Shown: piece after piece, positions 35,656-45,002 of the stretch | Layout: each line of letters begins with the position of its first letter | Numbering within the stretch: position 1 is the first letter of the stretch | Assembly (NCBI GenBank): GCA_964481395.1 | Contig: CAYZYG010000013.1 | Location: forward strand, 4,010 to 68,009 | Length of the DNA: 64,000 nt | From: JBFMFH01 sp964481395 | GTDB taxonomy: Bacteria; Acidobacteriota; Vicinamibacteria; Vicinamibacterales; JAKQTR01 | Direction: 5' to 3' | Program-made: the position numbers and the translations under genes | Notes under the pieces: generated by a model | The model's input: only the letters and a program-made list of their open reading frames with translations | What the model was told of the DNA's origin: nothing | The model's database searches: none

Positions 35656-36423
35656 TCAGGCCCGGGCTCGTGCCCGGCCCCGGCGCATGACCCACCAGAT
35701 GATGGCGGTCATGACGAGCAGCGCGAGCGCGCCGCTCGCCGCGAACAGCAGCAGCGTGGAATACAGAATCGACGACCGATCCATCCGCGCTTCGAGGTCG
35801 AGCACCGCTCCGTTCTGGCGGTCCCGGAGGGATTGTTCCCAGACGAGGATGTTGCCGCGCTTCAGGTTGCCGGCGCCGGCGTTGTGATAGTGGATCCGGG
35901 CGGGCAGGTGGAGCCGCACGGCCACGAGTTCCCGCCCCGTCCAGCCGACCTTGCCCACCTCCTTGCCACTCGGCGCGCCGAGACGCTGCCGGTAGACCAT
36001 CATCTCGCCGAGAGGCTCGAACTGATAGGAGGACCAGGCGAACGGTGCCGCCTCGCCCAGTCGTCTGATGTCGTCCACGGCGACGCGCACCTGCACGAAG
36101 CGCCGGCCCAGCCGCCGCCAGGTGCTGACACGCGCCACCCTTGTGACTGGCGTCGTGTAGAGTTCACGCACGCGGCTGCGGTCCAGCAACGCATTGGGCC
36201 GGAGATCGAGATCGAACCCTCGCAGCGCCACGAGCGCGGGAACGGACGCGTTGACGTAGATGGTCGCGCGTCCGTCCGTCGACAGGTAGATCTCTTCCTC
36301 GTACTCGTACTGCTTGGCGATCCCCTGTCCGTCCCCGCGGCACGCGGCCGCGCCGGCCACAATCATCGCCGCAAGCGCAAGGCGCCACCATCCCAGGTCA
36401 CCGAAAGGCCGGCCCGTCCGCAT
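35656..36423 (-). CDS. Lipoprotein-like protein with C-terminal membrane anchor
   Basis: A 255-residue protein with an N-terminal hydrophobic segment ending AGAAACRG (weak lipobox), a beta-rich extracytoplasmic domain (YEYEEEIYLSTDGRATIYVNA, LVAVRLHLPARIHYHNAG) and a C-terminal helix (residues 220-244) followed by RRGRARARA. This overall plan resembles LppM-type proteins. Function unknown. It is separated from the radical-SAM gene by 190 bases and diverges from polA, so it is probably transcribed on its own. Confidence 0.6.
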   Translation of the reverse strand: MRTGRPFGDLGWWRLALAAMIVAGAAACRGDGQGIAKQYEYEEEIYLSTDGRATIYVNASVPALVALRGFDLDLRPNALLDRSRVRELYTTPVTRVARVSTWRRLGRRFVQVRVAVDDIRRLGEAAPFAWSSYQFEPLGEMMVYRQRLGAPSGKEVGKVGWTGRELVAVRLHLPARIHYHNAGAGNLKRGNILVWEQSLRDRQNGAVLDLEARMDRSSILYSTLLLFAASGALALLVMTAIIWWVMRRGRARARA

Positions 36424-36438
36424 AGGACGGAATGATAT

Positions 36439-36473
36439 AGGATCCGGGACCAGGGACCGGTGGCCAGGGACCG
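36439..36473. repeat. Heptamer array, GGGACCR type
   Basis: Five 7-base units AGGATCC, GGGACCA, GGGACCG, GTGGCCA, GGGACCG in the divergent gap upstream of polA. Confidence 0.8.
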
Positions 36474-36573
36474 GTTATGACAAACCGGCGTCCAGCGCGA
36501 ATCTCGCGAGCGATGCGGGCCAGGCATGGTGTGTTGGTGAGTTCGCTGGCTCTGATCGCGTGACGAAACCGAC

Positions 36574-36594
36574 CCCCGATCCCCGGTCCCCGAC
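36574..36594. repeat. Heptamer array, CCCCGRY type
   Basis: Three 7-base units CCCCGAT, CCCCGGT, CCCCGAC, 20 bases before the polA start. They are in inverted sense to the GGGACCR array at 36439-36473, so the two could pair. Confidence 0.75.
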
Positions 36595-36613
36595 CCCTTG
36601 GGAGACTCCCCTC

Positions 36614-39301
36614 GTGCCCACCCTGTTCCTCATCGACGGCAACTCCCAGATGTACCGCGCGTTTCATGCCATCCGGGGGCTGACCGGCCCCGACGGGCGT
36701 CCGACCAACGCCGTCTACGGGTTCGTGACGATGCTCCGCAAACTGCTCGCGGACCACCGGCCCGACCACATCGGGGCCGCGTTCGACGTGGAGGGGCCGA
36801 CGTTCCGCGATGCGCTCGTCAACGACTACAAGGCGAACCGCGCGCCCATGCCCGGCGACCTGGTCGAGCAGGTCCCGCTGGTGCACCGCGCGTGTGCCGC
36901 CCTGGGCGTGCCGGTGATGACCGTCGCCGGCTTCGAAGCCGACGACGTCATCGGGACGTTGGCGTCCAGAGGCGCGGCGCAGGGCTTCGACGTGACGATC
37001 GTTACGGGCGACAAGGACTTCTACCAGCTCGTGGGCGGCCGCATCCGCGTGTTCAACCCGCGGGACGATGGTGCCTGGTACGACGAGGCCGGAGTCTCCG
37101 AGAAGTTCGGCGTGCCGCCGGCCCGCGTCATCGACGTGCTCGCGCTGACCGGGGATGCCGTGGACAACGTCAAGGGCGTGCCTGGCATCGGGGAAAAGGG
37201 CGCCCGGGAACTCGTGGCCGAGTTCGGTTCGCTGGACGCCCTGCTCGAAGGCGCCGCCTCCGTCCAGCAGAAGCGCTACCGCGAGGCGCTGCTCGCCCAC
37301 GCCGAGGATGCCCGCCGCAGCCGTGAACTGGTCACGATCCGCACGGATGTGCCGGTGGAGGTTGACCTGGCTTCGCTCAAGCATGAAGGGCCGAACCGCC
37401 AGGAGTGCTTCGACCTCTTTACGCAGCTCGGATTCCGCTCCCTGGTCACCGACTATGCGCCGACCGCAGACCAGGTGTCCGCCGACTATGCCATCGTAGA
37501 GTCGCTGGCGGAGCTGGATGCCGTCGTCGCCGACGCGCGGGCGGCTGGGCGCGTCGGGCTGCGCGTCCTGGCCGACGACCGGTCACCCATGAGGGCAAGG
37601 CTCGTGGGCGTCGCGCTGTCGACGTCGGACCGGACGGTCCGGTACGTTCCCGTCGGGCACCGGGCCCTGGATTCGGTGACCAACCTCGACGAGCGTGGCG
37701 CACTCGATCGGATCGCGGCCCTCCTGGCGGACCCGGACGTCGAGAAGATCGGACACGACGTGAAGTTCGACGGGCTCGTGCTGGCGCGTCACGGGGTCGA
37801 GGTGGTGGGTCCCGGCTTCGACACGATGCTGGCCAGCTACCTCATCGACTCCACCAGGGCCCCGCACACGCTGGAAGACCTGAGCCTCGAGTACCTGGGC
37901 TACAAGCCCCTCGACGAGGAACGCGTGTACGGCAAGGGCGCGAAGGCCATCGCCCCGGCGGACCTGCCCGCTACGGCCACGCTGGCCTACGCGGGCGAGC
38001 GGGCGGATCTGCCGCGACAGCTCGCGCCGATCCTCCGCGGAAAGCTCGCCGGAGAGGGCCTGGACGACGTGTACCGCACGCTGGAATGGCCGCTCGTCCC
38101 CGTGCTCATGGCCATCGAGCGGGCCGGCGTGCGCGTGGACAGCGGCGTGCTCGCCTCGCTCTCCCAGCGCCTCGAACGGGACATGCAGGCGCGAAGCGAC
38201 CGGATCTTCGACCTGGCGGGCGAGCCCTTCAACATTGGCTCACCCAAGCAGCTCGGCGAGATCCTCTTCGAGAAGCTGAAGCTCCCGGTGCTGAAGAAGA
38301 CCGGCACGACGCGCGCCGCGTCGACGTCGGTCGATGTGCTCGAGGAACTCGCAGCGACGCACGAGCTGCCACGCCTGATCCTCGAGTGGCGGAGCATGCA
38401 GAAGCTGAGGGGCACCTATATCGACGCCCTTCCGCAGCTCATCGACCCCGAGACGGGCCGCGTCCACACCAGCTTCAACCAGGCCGTCGCCGCCACCGGC
38501 CGTCTGAGCAGCAGTGACCCCAATCTGCAGAACATCCCGGTCCGGACGGAACTCGGCAGGGAAATCCGGCGGGCGTTCGTCGCCGAGCCGGGGTGTGTGC
38601 TGATCTCGGCCGACTACTCGCAGATCGAGCTCCGGGTGCTCGCCCACCTGTCGCGCGATCAGGCGCTCATCGACGCCTTCGCCCGGGGCGAGGACATCCA
38701 CGATCGAACGGCCGAGGCCATCTTCGGCACGGACGGGGGCCGCTCTCACCACGAGCGGCGCAGCACGGCGAAGATGGTGAACTACGCCCTGCTCTACGGC
38801 AAGACCGCGTTCACGCTGGCCCGGGACATCGGCGTCACCCAGCAGGCGGCGCAGGCCTTCATCGACGCCTACTTCACCGGATTCCCCGGGGTCCGGGTCT
38901 TCATCGATCGCACGCTCGACGACGCGCGGGCGAGTGGCGTCGTCAAGACCCTGTTCGGGCGCAGGCGCCCGGTGCCCGAGATCACCAGCCGCAACGGACA
39001 GGTCCGCAGCGCGGCCGAGCGCGTGGCCGTGAACATGCCCATCCAGGGCACGGCCGCCGATATCCTCAAGAAGGCCATGATCGACGTGCACGCCGCGCTC
39101 CTGTCGCGGCCGCCAGGGCCCGGGGGCCTGCGGGCCCGCACGATCCTGACCGTCCACGATGAACTGCTCTTCGAGGTCCCTCGCGACCAGGCCGACGAGG
39201 TGGCCGCGCTCGTCCGCGGGCTGATGGAGCAGGCGGTGCCGCTCGCCGTGCCGCTCACGGTCGACGTCGGCGTCGGGGAGAACTGGAAAGACGCCAAGTA
39301 G
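36614..39301 (+). CDS. polA: DNA polymerase I
   Basis: DNA polymerase I of 895 residues, for Okazaki-fragment processing and repair. GTG 36614 (VPTLFLIDGNSQMYRAF) begins the 5'-3' exonuclease domain, whose acidic sites are visible (GFEADDVIG, GDKDFYQL, TGDAVDNVKGVPGIG). The middle 3'-5' exonuclease domain is degenerate: the motif I DxE is replaced (GLRVLADD), motif II keeps its Asp (GHDVKFDG), and motif III has YAGERAD where YxxxD is expected. The polymerase domain is intact (SADYSQIELR, NYALLYG, VHDELLFE). The O-helix has Tyr where E. coli has Phe762. GGGAG lies about nine bases upstream. Confidence 0.96.
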   Translation: MPTLFLIDGNSQMYRAFHAIRGLTGPDGRPTNAVYGFVTMLRKLLADHRPDHIGAAFDVEGPTFRDALVNDYKANRAPMPGDLVEQVPLVHRACAALGVPVMTVAGFEADDVIGTLASRGAAQGFDVTIVTGDKDFYQLVGGRIRVFNPRDDGAWYDEAGVSEKFGVPPARVIDVLALTGDAVDNVKGVPGIGEKGARELVAEFGSLDALLEGAASVQQKRYREALLAHAEDARRSRELVTIRTDVPVEVDLASLKHEGPNRQECFDLFTQLGFRSLVTDYAPTADQVSADYAIVESLAELDAVVADARAAGRVGLRVLADDRSPMRARLVGVALSTSDRTVRYVPVGHRALDSVTNLDERGALDRIAALLADPDVEKIGHDVKFDGLVLARHGVEVVGPGFDTMLASYLIDSTRAPHTLEDLSLEYLGYKPLDEERVYGKGAKAIAPADLPATATLAYAGERADLPRQLAPILRGKLAGEGLDDVYRTLEWPLVPVLMAIERAGVRVDSGVLASLSQRLERDMQARSDRIFDLAGEPFNIGSPKQLGEILFEKLKLPVLKKTGTTRAASTSVDVLEELAATHELPRLILEWRSMQKLRGTYIDALPQLIDPETGRVHTSFNQAVAATGRLSSSDPNLQNIPVRTELGREIRRAFVAEPGCVLISADYSQIELRVLAHLSRDQALIDAFARGEDIHDRTAEAIFGTDGGRSHHERRSTAKMVNYALLYGKTAFTLARDIGVTQQAAQAFIDAYFTGFPGVRVFIDRTLDDARASGVVKTLFGRRRPVPEITSRNGQVRSAAERVAVNMPIQGTAADILKKAMIDVHAALLSRPPGPGGLRARTILTVHDELLFEVPRDQADEVAALVRGLMEQAVPLAVPLTVDVGVGENWKDAK

Positions 39302-39302
39302 T

Positions 39303-39308
39303 TATAAT
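39303..39308 (+). promoter_or_regulatory. TATAAT -10 box directly before pcnB
   Basis: A perfect TATAAT ends eight bases before the pcnB ATG, in a 15-base gap after polA. No Shine-Dalgarno is present, so transcription from here would give a leaderless mRNA. No good -35 box was found. Confidence 0.35.
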
Positions 39309-39316
39309 CCCCTCTC

Positions 39317-40597
<1,281 letters not shown>

Positions 40598-40600
40598 GGC

Positions 40601-40642
40601 AGTTTTGAGTTTTCAGTCGTCAGTTTTCGGTTTTCAGTTCTC
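40601..40642. repeat. Heptamer array, AGTTTTC type
   Basis: Six contiguous 7-base units: AGTTTTG, AGTTTTC, AGTCGTC, AGTTTTC, GGTTTTC, AGTTCTC. It is AT-rich, unlike its surroundings, and starts just after the pcnB stop. Confidence 0.92.
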
Positions 40643-40682
40643 AAGTTCTTGATTCGCAGGTCGGAGTCGCGCGTCCCGACAT

Positions 40683-40731
40683 CTGATGACTCATAACTCA
40701 CAACTGACAACTGATGACTGAGAACTGACTC
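40683..40731. repeat. Heptamer array, CTGATGA type, inverted relative to the previous one
   Basis: Seven contiguous 7-base units: CTGATGA, CTCATAA, CTCACAA, CTGACAA, CTGATGA, CTGAGAA, CTGACTC. Its reverse complement shares words (CAGTTCTCAG) with the array at 40601-40642, so the two could fold on each other. It ends six bases before the thioesterase start. Confidence 0.92.
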
Positions 40732-40736
40732 ACCCC

Positions 40737-41156
40737 ATGTTCACCACACCCATCACCGTCCGGTTCCACGAGGCCGATTTCCGCGGCATCCTGTTCTTCG
40801 GGCGGATCCTGCAGCTCGCACACACGGCGTACGAGGAATTCGTCGTGGCCGAACTCGGCCTGACCTGGGACGAGTGGTTCGCCACGCCAGAGTGGCTCGT
40901 GCCCATCAAGCACGCCGAGGCCACGTTCCACAGGCCGCTGCGCCCGGGACGATCGTTCCAGGCCGAGATCGAGGTCGCCCGCCTGTCGGAAAGTTCCTTC
41001 GAGGTCGTCACCCGGTTCGTCGGGCTTGGCGGGTCCACTCAGGAGTTGTGCGCGGAGACACGCACCGTCCACGTCTTCGTCGACGGCTCATTCAGGAAGA
41101 TCGCGATGCCGGCAGCCATCCGGGCGAGGCTCGAGCGGCACCTCGTCGGTGGGTAG
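40737..41156 (+). CDS. menI: Hotdog-fold acyl-CoA thioesterase, probable DHNA-CoA hydrolase
   Basis: Thioesterase of 139 residues of the 4-hydroxybenzoyl-CoA type. The opening TVRFHEADFRGILFFGRIL has the conserved Asp (usually D-x-x-G) and the long first helix of the hotdog fold; VPIKHAEATFHRPLRPG is the second strand pair. Position beside the menaquinone operon makes 1,4-dihydroxy-2-naphthoyl-CoA hydrolysis, the step between MenB and MenA, the likeliest role; this is context-based, and the family also contains YbgC-like enzymes. It is convergent with the men operon. A heptamer array occupies its ribosome-binding region, with no clear Shine-Dalgarno. Confidence 0.75.
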   Translation: MFTTPITVRFHEADFRGILFFGRILQLAHTAYEEFVVAELGLTWDEWFATPEWLVPIKHAEATFHRPLRPGRSFQAEIEVARLSESSFEVVTRFVGLGGSTQELCAETRTVHVFVDGSFRKIAMPAAIRARLERHLVGG

Positions 41157-41165
41157 ACAGACGAC

Positions 41166-41193
41166 GGGATCCGGGACCCGGGACCCGGTTCTG
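41166..41193. repeat. Heptamer array, GGGACCC type
   Basis: Four 7-base units GGGATCC, GGGACCC, GGGACCC, GGTTCTG between the convergent menI-like and menE genes. Confidence 0.8.
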
Positions 41194-41283
41194 CACTGCA
41201 CGAAGGGCCTCGGTTGGCAACGCCAGGGGCAATCCAAGCCTGTCCCGTCCATACGCGCGGAGGCCCTGCGATCCGAGCGCGGG

Positions 41284-42492
41284 TTACCGCAGCAGTTCGG
41301 CGAGCCGTGCGCGCTGGACCTTTCCGAGAGCGGTCCGGGGAATCGACGCCACCACCCGAATCTCCGCAGGCCGCTGCACACCGCGCAACACTCCGCCAAG
41401 CGCCTCGTCGAGACGATCGGTCCGAATGGCTGCCGCCGGAACGCCTGGCGCAGGCGCGACGGCGAGTACCAGCGCCGCTCCCGACCGCGGGTGGGGAACC
41501 GCCGCGACCGCGATGTCGGCGACCCGCGTCTTCCATTCGCCATTGTCGGCAATCCACCTGCCGACAGCCGCCTCGACCGCGACGAGATCCACCAACTCGC
41601 CAAGCACTTTGACGGAGTCCACGGCGCGGCCGAGCACCTCGATCCCCCCGCCAAAGACCCGGCCGAGGTCTTCCGTCACGAACCACCCATCCTGTTTCGG
41701 GTCATCGAAACGGACCGCCCCGGCAGACGTATCCAGCGTGACGTAACCGGTCAGCAGCGATGCGGCCCGGACGTGAATCCGGCCGCCGGCACCGGCGCGC
41801 ACGTTCGCGTGTGACAGCACCGGTAGAACGGCCGGATACGCCCGTGACATCGAGTGCGGGTCGGCCGTAGCCACCTGGCTGCAGGTCTCGGTCATTCCGT
41901 AGCTCGGCAGGCACGGCCAGCCGAGATCGAGGGCGGCCGCGTACAGGCCTGGGTCGAGCCGGGCGCCGCCGACGACGATCGCCCGCATCGACGGCGGGGC
42001 GCTGAGGCCCTCCTTCAGCAGATCGTGTACCTGTGACGGCACGAGCGCGCTGAGCGTCGCGCGCTCGGCGAGCACCCTGGCGTGGAAGTGTCTGGCGTCC
42101 CACTTACCGTCGATCGTCTGAACGACGCGGCTCCCTGAAAGCCAGGCCCGCGCGAGGATCCCGAGACCGCCCACGTGGAACATCGGCAGGGCGTGCGCCC
42201 AGACATCGCGGCGCGTCACGTCGAGATGCGCATTGACGGCGGACGCCGACGCGAGAAAGGCTTCCGCCGAGAGCGCCACCAGCCTGACGACATCACCGTC
42301 GACGGCCGTACTTCCCGACGTCGCGACCAGCAGGTGCCCGCGAGGCAGCGGAATCGCCGCGAGCCGCCCGGGCAGCGATCGGGACACGGCCCCGAGGTCG
42401 GGCCGCGCCACGACGCATGTACCGAGCCCGCTCCAATCGGGAACCGGTCTGCCGGATGAGAAGTAGAAACCGAGGTCGAGGGGGACGATCAT
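41284..42492 (-). CDS. menE: o-Succinylbenzoate-CoA ligase
   Basis: AMP-forming acyl-CoA ligase of 402 residues, last gene of the menaquinone operon. It makes o-succinylbenzoyl-CoA. Motifs: P-loop ATSGSTAVDGD (slightly altered from TSGSTGxPK), SYGMTETCSQVA, DGWFVTEDLGRVF, EVLGRAVDSVKVLGE and the C-terminal ALGKVQRARL with the catalytic Lys. It is shorter than typical MenE (about 450), and its start (ATG 42492) shares ATGA with the menA stop. Context makes MenE far likelier than another acyl-CoA ligase. Confidence 0.88.
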   Translation of the reverse strand: MIVPLDLGFYFSSGRPVPDWSGLGTCVVARPDLGAVSRSLPGRLAAIPLPRGHLLVATSGSTAVDGDVVRLVALSAEAFLASASAVNAHLDVTRRDVWAHALPMFHVGGLGILARAWLSGSRVVQTIDGKWDARHFHARVLAERATLSALVPSQVHDLLKEGLSAPPSMRAIVVGGARLDPGLYAAALDLGWPCLPSYGMTETCSQVATADPHSMSRAYPAVLPVLSHANVRAGAGGRIHVRAASLLTGYVTLDTSAGAVRFDDPKQDGWFVTEDLGRVFGGGIEVLGRAVDSVKVLGELVDLVAVEAAVGRWIADNGEWKTRVADIAVAAVPHPRSGAALVLAVAPAPGVPAAAIRTDRLDEALGGVLRGVQRPAEIRVVASIPRTALGKVQRARLAELLR

Positions 42493-43394
42493 GGCCCGTC
42501 CTGCGCCGTCAGTCCCACGGCGAGAAGAACGGCGAACACGAGCTGCAGCAGGGCGCTCAGGGCCAGATGCTGGTTGAAACGAACGCTCGGTTCCTCTCGC
42601 CACACGCGACGGATCAGCGCGAGTCCCATCGGGAGCGCGACGAGCGGCAGCGCCGCCGCCAGTGATCGGCCGGCGGCGATCCATACCGCTCCACAGACGA
42701 ACGGCACGATGACGAGGGCGGTGATTTCGAGCCGCGCGAAGCGCGGGCCGAACCGCGCGGCCAGGGTGCGCTTGCCGGCCCGCGCATCCCCGGCGGCGTC
42801 GCGCAGGTTGTTGACCGCCAGCAACGTCGCGCTCTGCAGGCCGACCTGCACGGCGGCCAGTTCCGCCCACGGTGCGAAGCCCTGCCCGGACACGACATAC
42901 GCGGTTCCCTTGACGGCGGCGAGCCCGAAGAACAGCAGCACGAACACTTCGCCCAGTCCCACGTAGGCCAGGGGCATGGGCCCGGTCGTGTAGGCGTACC
43001 CGGCGACGATCGAGAGGAGGCCGATGATCAGGATCGGCGTTCCCCCGTAGTACAAGAGCGGGATGCCGAGGATCGCGGCGACCCCGAACGCCGCGGCTGC
43101 GCCGAGCTTGACCTGGCGGGAGGTGAGCAGCCCGGTCTGGGTCACGCGCACAGGCCCCAGGCGATCGATCGTGTCGGCCCCGCGCTCGAAGTCAGCCGCG
43201 TCGTTGACGAGGTTCGTCCCGATCTGGATGCAGGTCGCCGACGCGAGCGCGACCAGCGCGAGCGGCCACGCAACGGGCTCACCGCCGACGCCGCGGGCCA
43301 GTGCCGTGCCCACCAGCACCGGCGCCACGCTGGCCGTCAGCGTCTTGGGCCTGGCCGCGAGCAGCCACGGGCGGATACCGGTCGCGTCGCTCAC
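42489..43394 (-). CDS. menA: 1,4-Dihydroxy-2-naphthoate polyprenyltransferase
   Basis: UbiA-superfamily membrane prenyltransferase of 301 residues that joins the polyprenyl chain to DHNA, giving demethylmenaquinone. The first Asp-rich motif NLVNDAADFERGADT binds the prenyl diphosphate via Mg2+; the second is NNLRDAAGDARAGKRTLAARFG. Eight or nine membrane helices are visible. N-terminal GIRPWLLAARPKTLTASVAPVLVG is diagnostic for MenA. It overlaps menB upstream and menE downstream by ATGA. Confidence 0.93.
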   Translation of the reverse strand: MSDATGIRPWLLAARPKTLTASVAPVLVGTALARGVGGEPVAWPLALVALASATCIQIGTNLVNDAADFERGADTIDRLGPVRVTQTGLLTSRQVKLGAAAAFGVAAILGIPLLYYGGTPILIIGLLSIVAGYAYTTGPMPLAYVGLGEVFVLLFFGLAAVKGTAYVVSGQGFAPWAELAAVQVGLQSATLLAVNNLRDAAGDARAGKRTLAARFGPRFARLEITALVIVPFVCGAVWIAAGRSLAAALPLVALPMGLALIRRVWREEPSVRFNQHLALSALLQLVFAVLLAVGLTAQDGP

Positions 43395-44221
43395 GGCAGG
43401 CGCGGGAACTTCGCGAAGTTCGGCTTCCGCTTCTCAAGGTAGGCTTTCTTACCTTCCTGCGCCTCCTCGCTCATGTAATACAGGAGCGTCGCGTTGCCCG
43501 CGAGATCGAGCAGGCCCATCTGGCCGTCGCAGTCCGCATTGAGGGCCGCTTTCAGGCAGCGCAGGGCCAGCGGCGAGTGCGCCAGCATCTCACGCGCCCA
43601 CTGCAGCGTGACGGCTTCGAGCTCCGCCAGCGGTACGACGGCGTTCACCATGCCCATGTCGAGCGCCTGCTGCGCCGTGTATTGGCGGCACAGGAACCAG
43701 ATCTCGCGCGCCTTCTTCTGTCCGACGCTGCGCGCGAGATAGCTCGATCCGAGCCCGCCGTCGAACGATCCGACCTTCGGACCGGTCTGCCCGAAGATGG
43801 CATTGTCCGCGGCAATCGTCAGATCGCAGACGACCTGCAGCACGTTGCCGCCGCCAATCGCGTACCCCGCCACCATCGCGATGACCGGCTTCGGCAGCCC
43901 GCGAATGAGCTTCTGCAAGTCCAGCACGTTCAGCCGCGGCACGCCGCCGTCGTCCACGTACCCCTGATCGCCCCTGACCCGCTGGTCGCCGCCCGAGCAG
44001 AAGGCCTTCTCCCCCGACCCCGTCAGGATGACCACGCCCACCGACGGGTCCTCCCGGCAGAACTGGAACGCCTCGATGAGCTCCCGAACCGTCTGGGGCG
44101 TGAAGGCGTTGCGGCGGTGCGGGCGGTTGATCGTGATTTTGGCAATCCCGTCGTCGGTCTTCTCGAGAAGGATTTCCCTGAACGTCTGCACGGTCTTCCA
44201 AGCGGTACTGTTGCCGTTCAT
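43391..44221 (-). CDS. menB: 1,4-Dihydroxy-2-naphthoyl-CoA synthase
   Basis: Crotonase-family enzyme of 276 residues that closes the second ring of the naphthoquinone. Diagnostic stretches: GSGEKAFCSGGDQRVRGDQGY, the oxyanion-hole GYAIGGGNVLQVVCD and GQTGPKVGSFDGGLGSSYLAR, and the C-terminal AYLEKRKPNF. ATG 44221 shares ATGA with the menH stop, and the longer frame lies inside menH. The typical bicarbonate-dependent MenB has GQTGPKVGSFD as here. Confidence 0.95.
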   Translation of the reverse strand: MNGNSTAWKTVQTFREILLEKTDDGIAKITINRPHRRNAFTPQTVRELIEAFQFCREDPSVGVVILTGSGEKAFCSGGDQRVRGDQGYVDDGGVPRLNVLDLQKLIRGLPKPVIAMVAGYAIGGGNVLQVVCDLTIAADNAIFGQTGPKVGSFDGGLGSSYLARSVGQKKAREIWFLCRQYTAQQALDMGMVNAVVPLAELEAVTLQWAREMLAHSPLALRCLKAALNADCDGQMGLLDLAGNATLLYYMSEEAQEGKKAYLEKRKPNFAKFPRLP

Positions 44222-44991
44222 GCACGACTCCTGCTGAGAAGGCGCTCGGCCCACGTCGCGAACACCTCGATGAACGTTTCCGGTTCGTCCCACGGCACCC
44301 GATGCCCGGCGCCCGGGACAATCGCGACACTCGGGTTGCCGGCCTCCCCACCCAGCCGCCGGGCGATCTCCGCGTACTTACCGTCGCGCGCGCCTGCGGC
44401 GAACAGCAGCGGTCCCGGCCAGTCCCGGATGCGGCCGCGCCAATCCGGCTGGCCGGCGAGCGAGAACAGCCGCATCGCCTTCGCCAGAATCGCGCGTTCG
44501 GCGGGCAGGCCCGACCGCTGCGGCAGCGGCTCGCTCGAGGCCAGCGCCGGCTGCCGGTCCCACGCGTCGGTGATCGCCTGCGGCTCCCAGTCGAGCAGCC
44601 GCTGCGCCCACGCCTCGTCTGCCACGCGGCGCGCCGCCCGCCCGTCATCGTCGTCCGCCGCCAGACCAGGGTTGCACGACACCAAGCACGTGCCACGCAC
44701 GAGCGCCGCAGCCCTCGGCGCCGACAGCATCAGCCTGGCGCCGAACGAGTACGCCAGGACGATCGTCGGCAGCACGGGCTCCGCAGCCGCTGCCTGGGCA
44801 ACCGAGACCTTCAGCGCGAGTCCGAGAGACGCCCAGTCGCGGACCTCGCGCCGTCCGACCAGGGCCCAGAGATTCAGCGGTGACCACCAGATGCCGGGCA
44901 TCCGCATCCTGAGCGGGATCCAGTCGTCCGGGTCGCCGAGGAACCCGTGCAGGGCGACGATGCGGTAGCGCTCGGCCTTCGACGCGTCCAT
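44218..44991 (-). CDS. menH: SHCHC synthase (alpha/beta hydrolase)
   Basis: Alpha/beta-hydrolase of 257 residues placed between menD and menB, hence 2-succinyl-6-hydroxy-2,4-cyclohexadiene-1-carboxylate synthase. The oxyanion region is ALHGFLGDPDDW, the nucleophile elbow is LAYSFGARL (Ser), an acidic residue follows in FAAGARDGKY, and the catalytic His is in GAGHRVPWDEPE. The elbow differs a little from the G-x-S-M-G-G common in MenH. An insertion near residues 100-125 is rich in Asp. It starts 11 bases after the menD stop. Confidence 0.88.
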   Translation of the reverse strand: MDASKAERYRIVALHGFLGDPDDWIPLRMRMPGIWWSPLNLWALVGRREVRDWASLGLALKVSVAQAAAAEPVLPTIVLAYSFGARLMLSAPRAAALVRGTCLVSCNPGLAADDDDGRAARRVADEAWAQRLLDWEPQAITDAWDRQPALASSEPLPQRSGLPAERAILAKAMRLFSLAGQPDWRGRIRDWPGPLLFAAGARDGKYAEIARRLGGEAGNPSVAIVPGAGHRVPWDEPETFIEVFATWAERLLSRSRA

Positions 44992-45002
44992 GTCCGGGAT
45001 CG

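Noticed and set aside
41204..41267. Inverted repeat AGGGCCTC/GAGGCCCT between menI and menE as a terminator
   Set aside because: The arms are 48 bases apart and no T-run follows; too weak to call.
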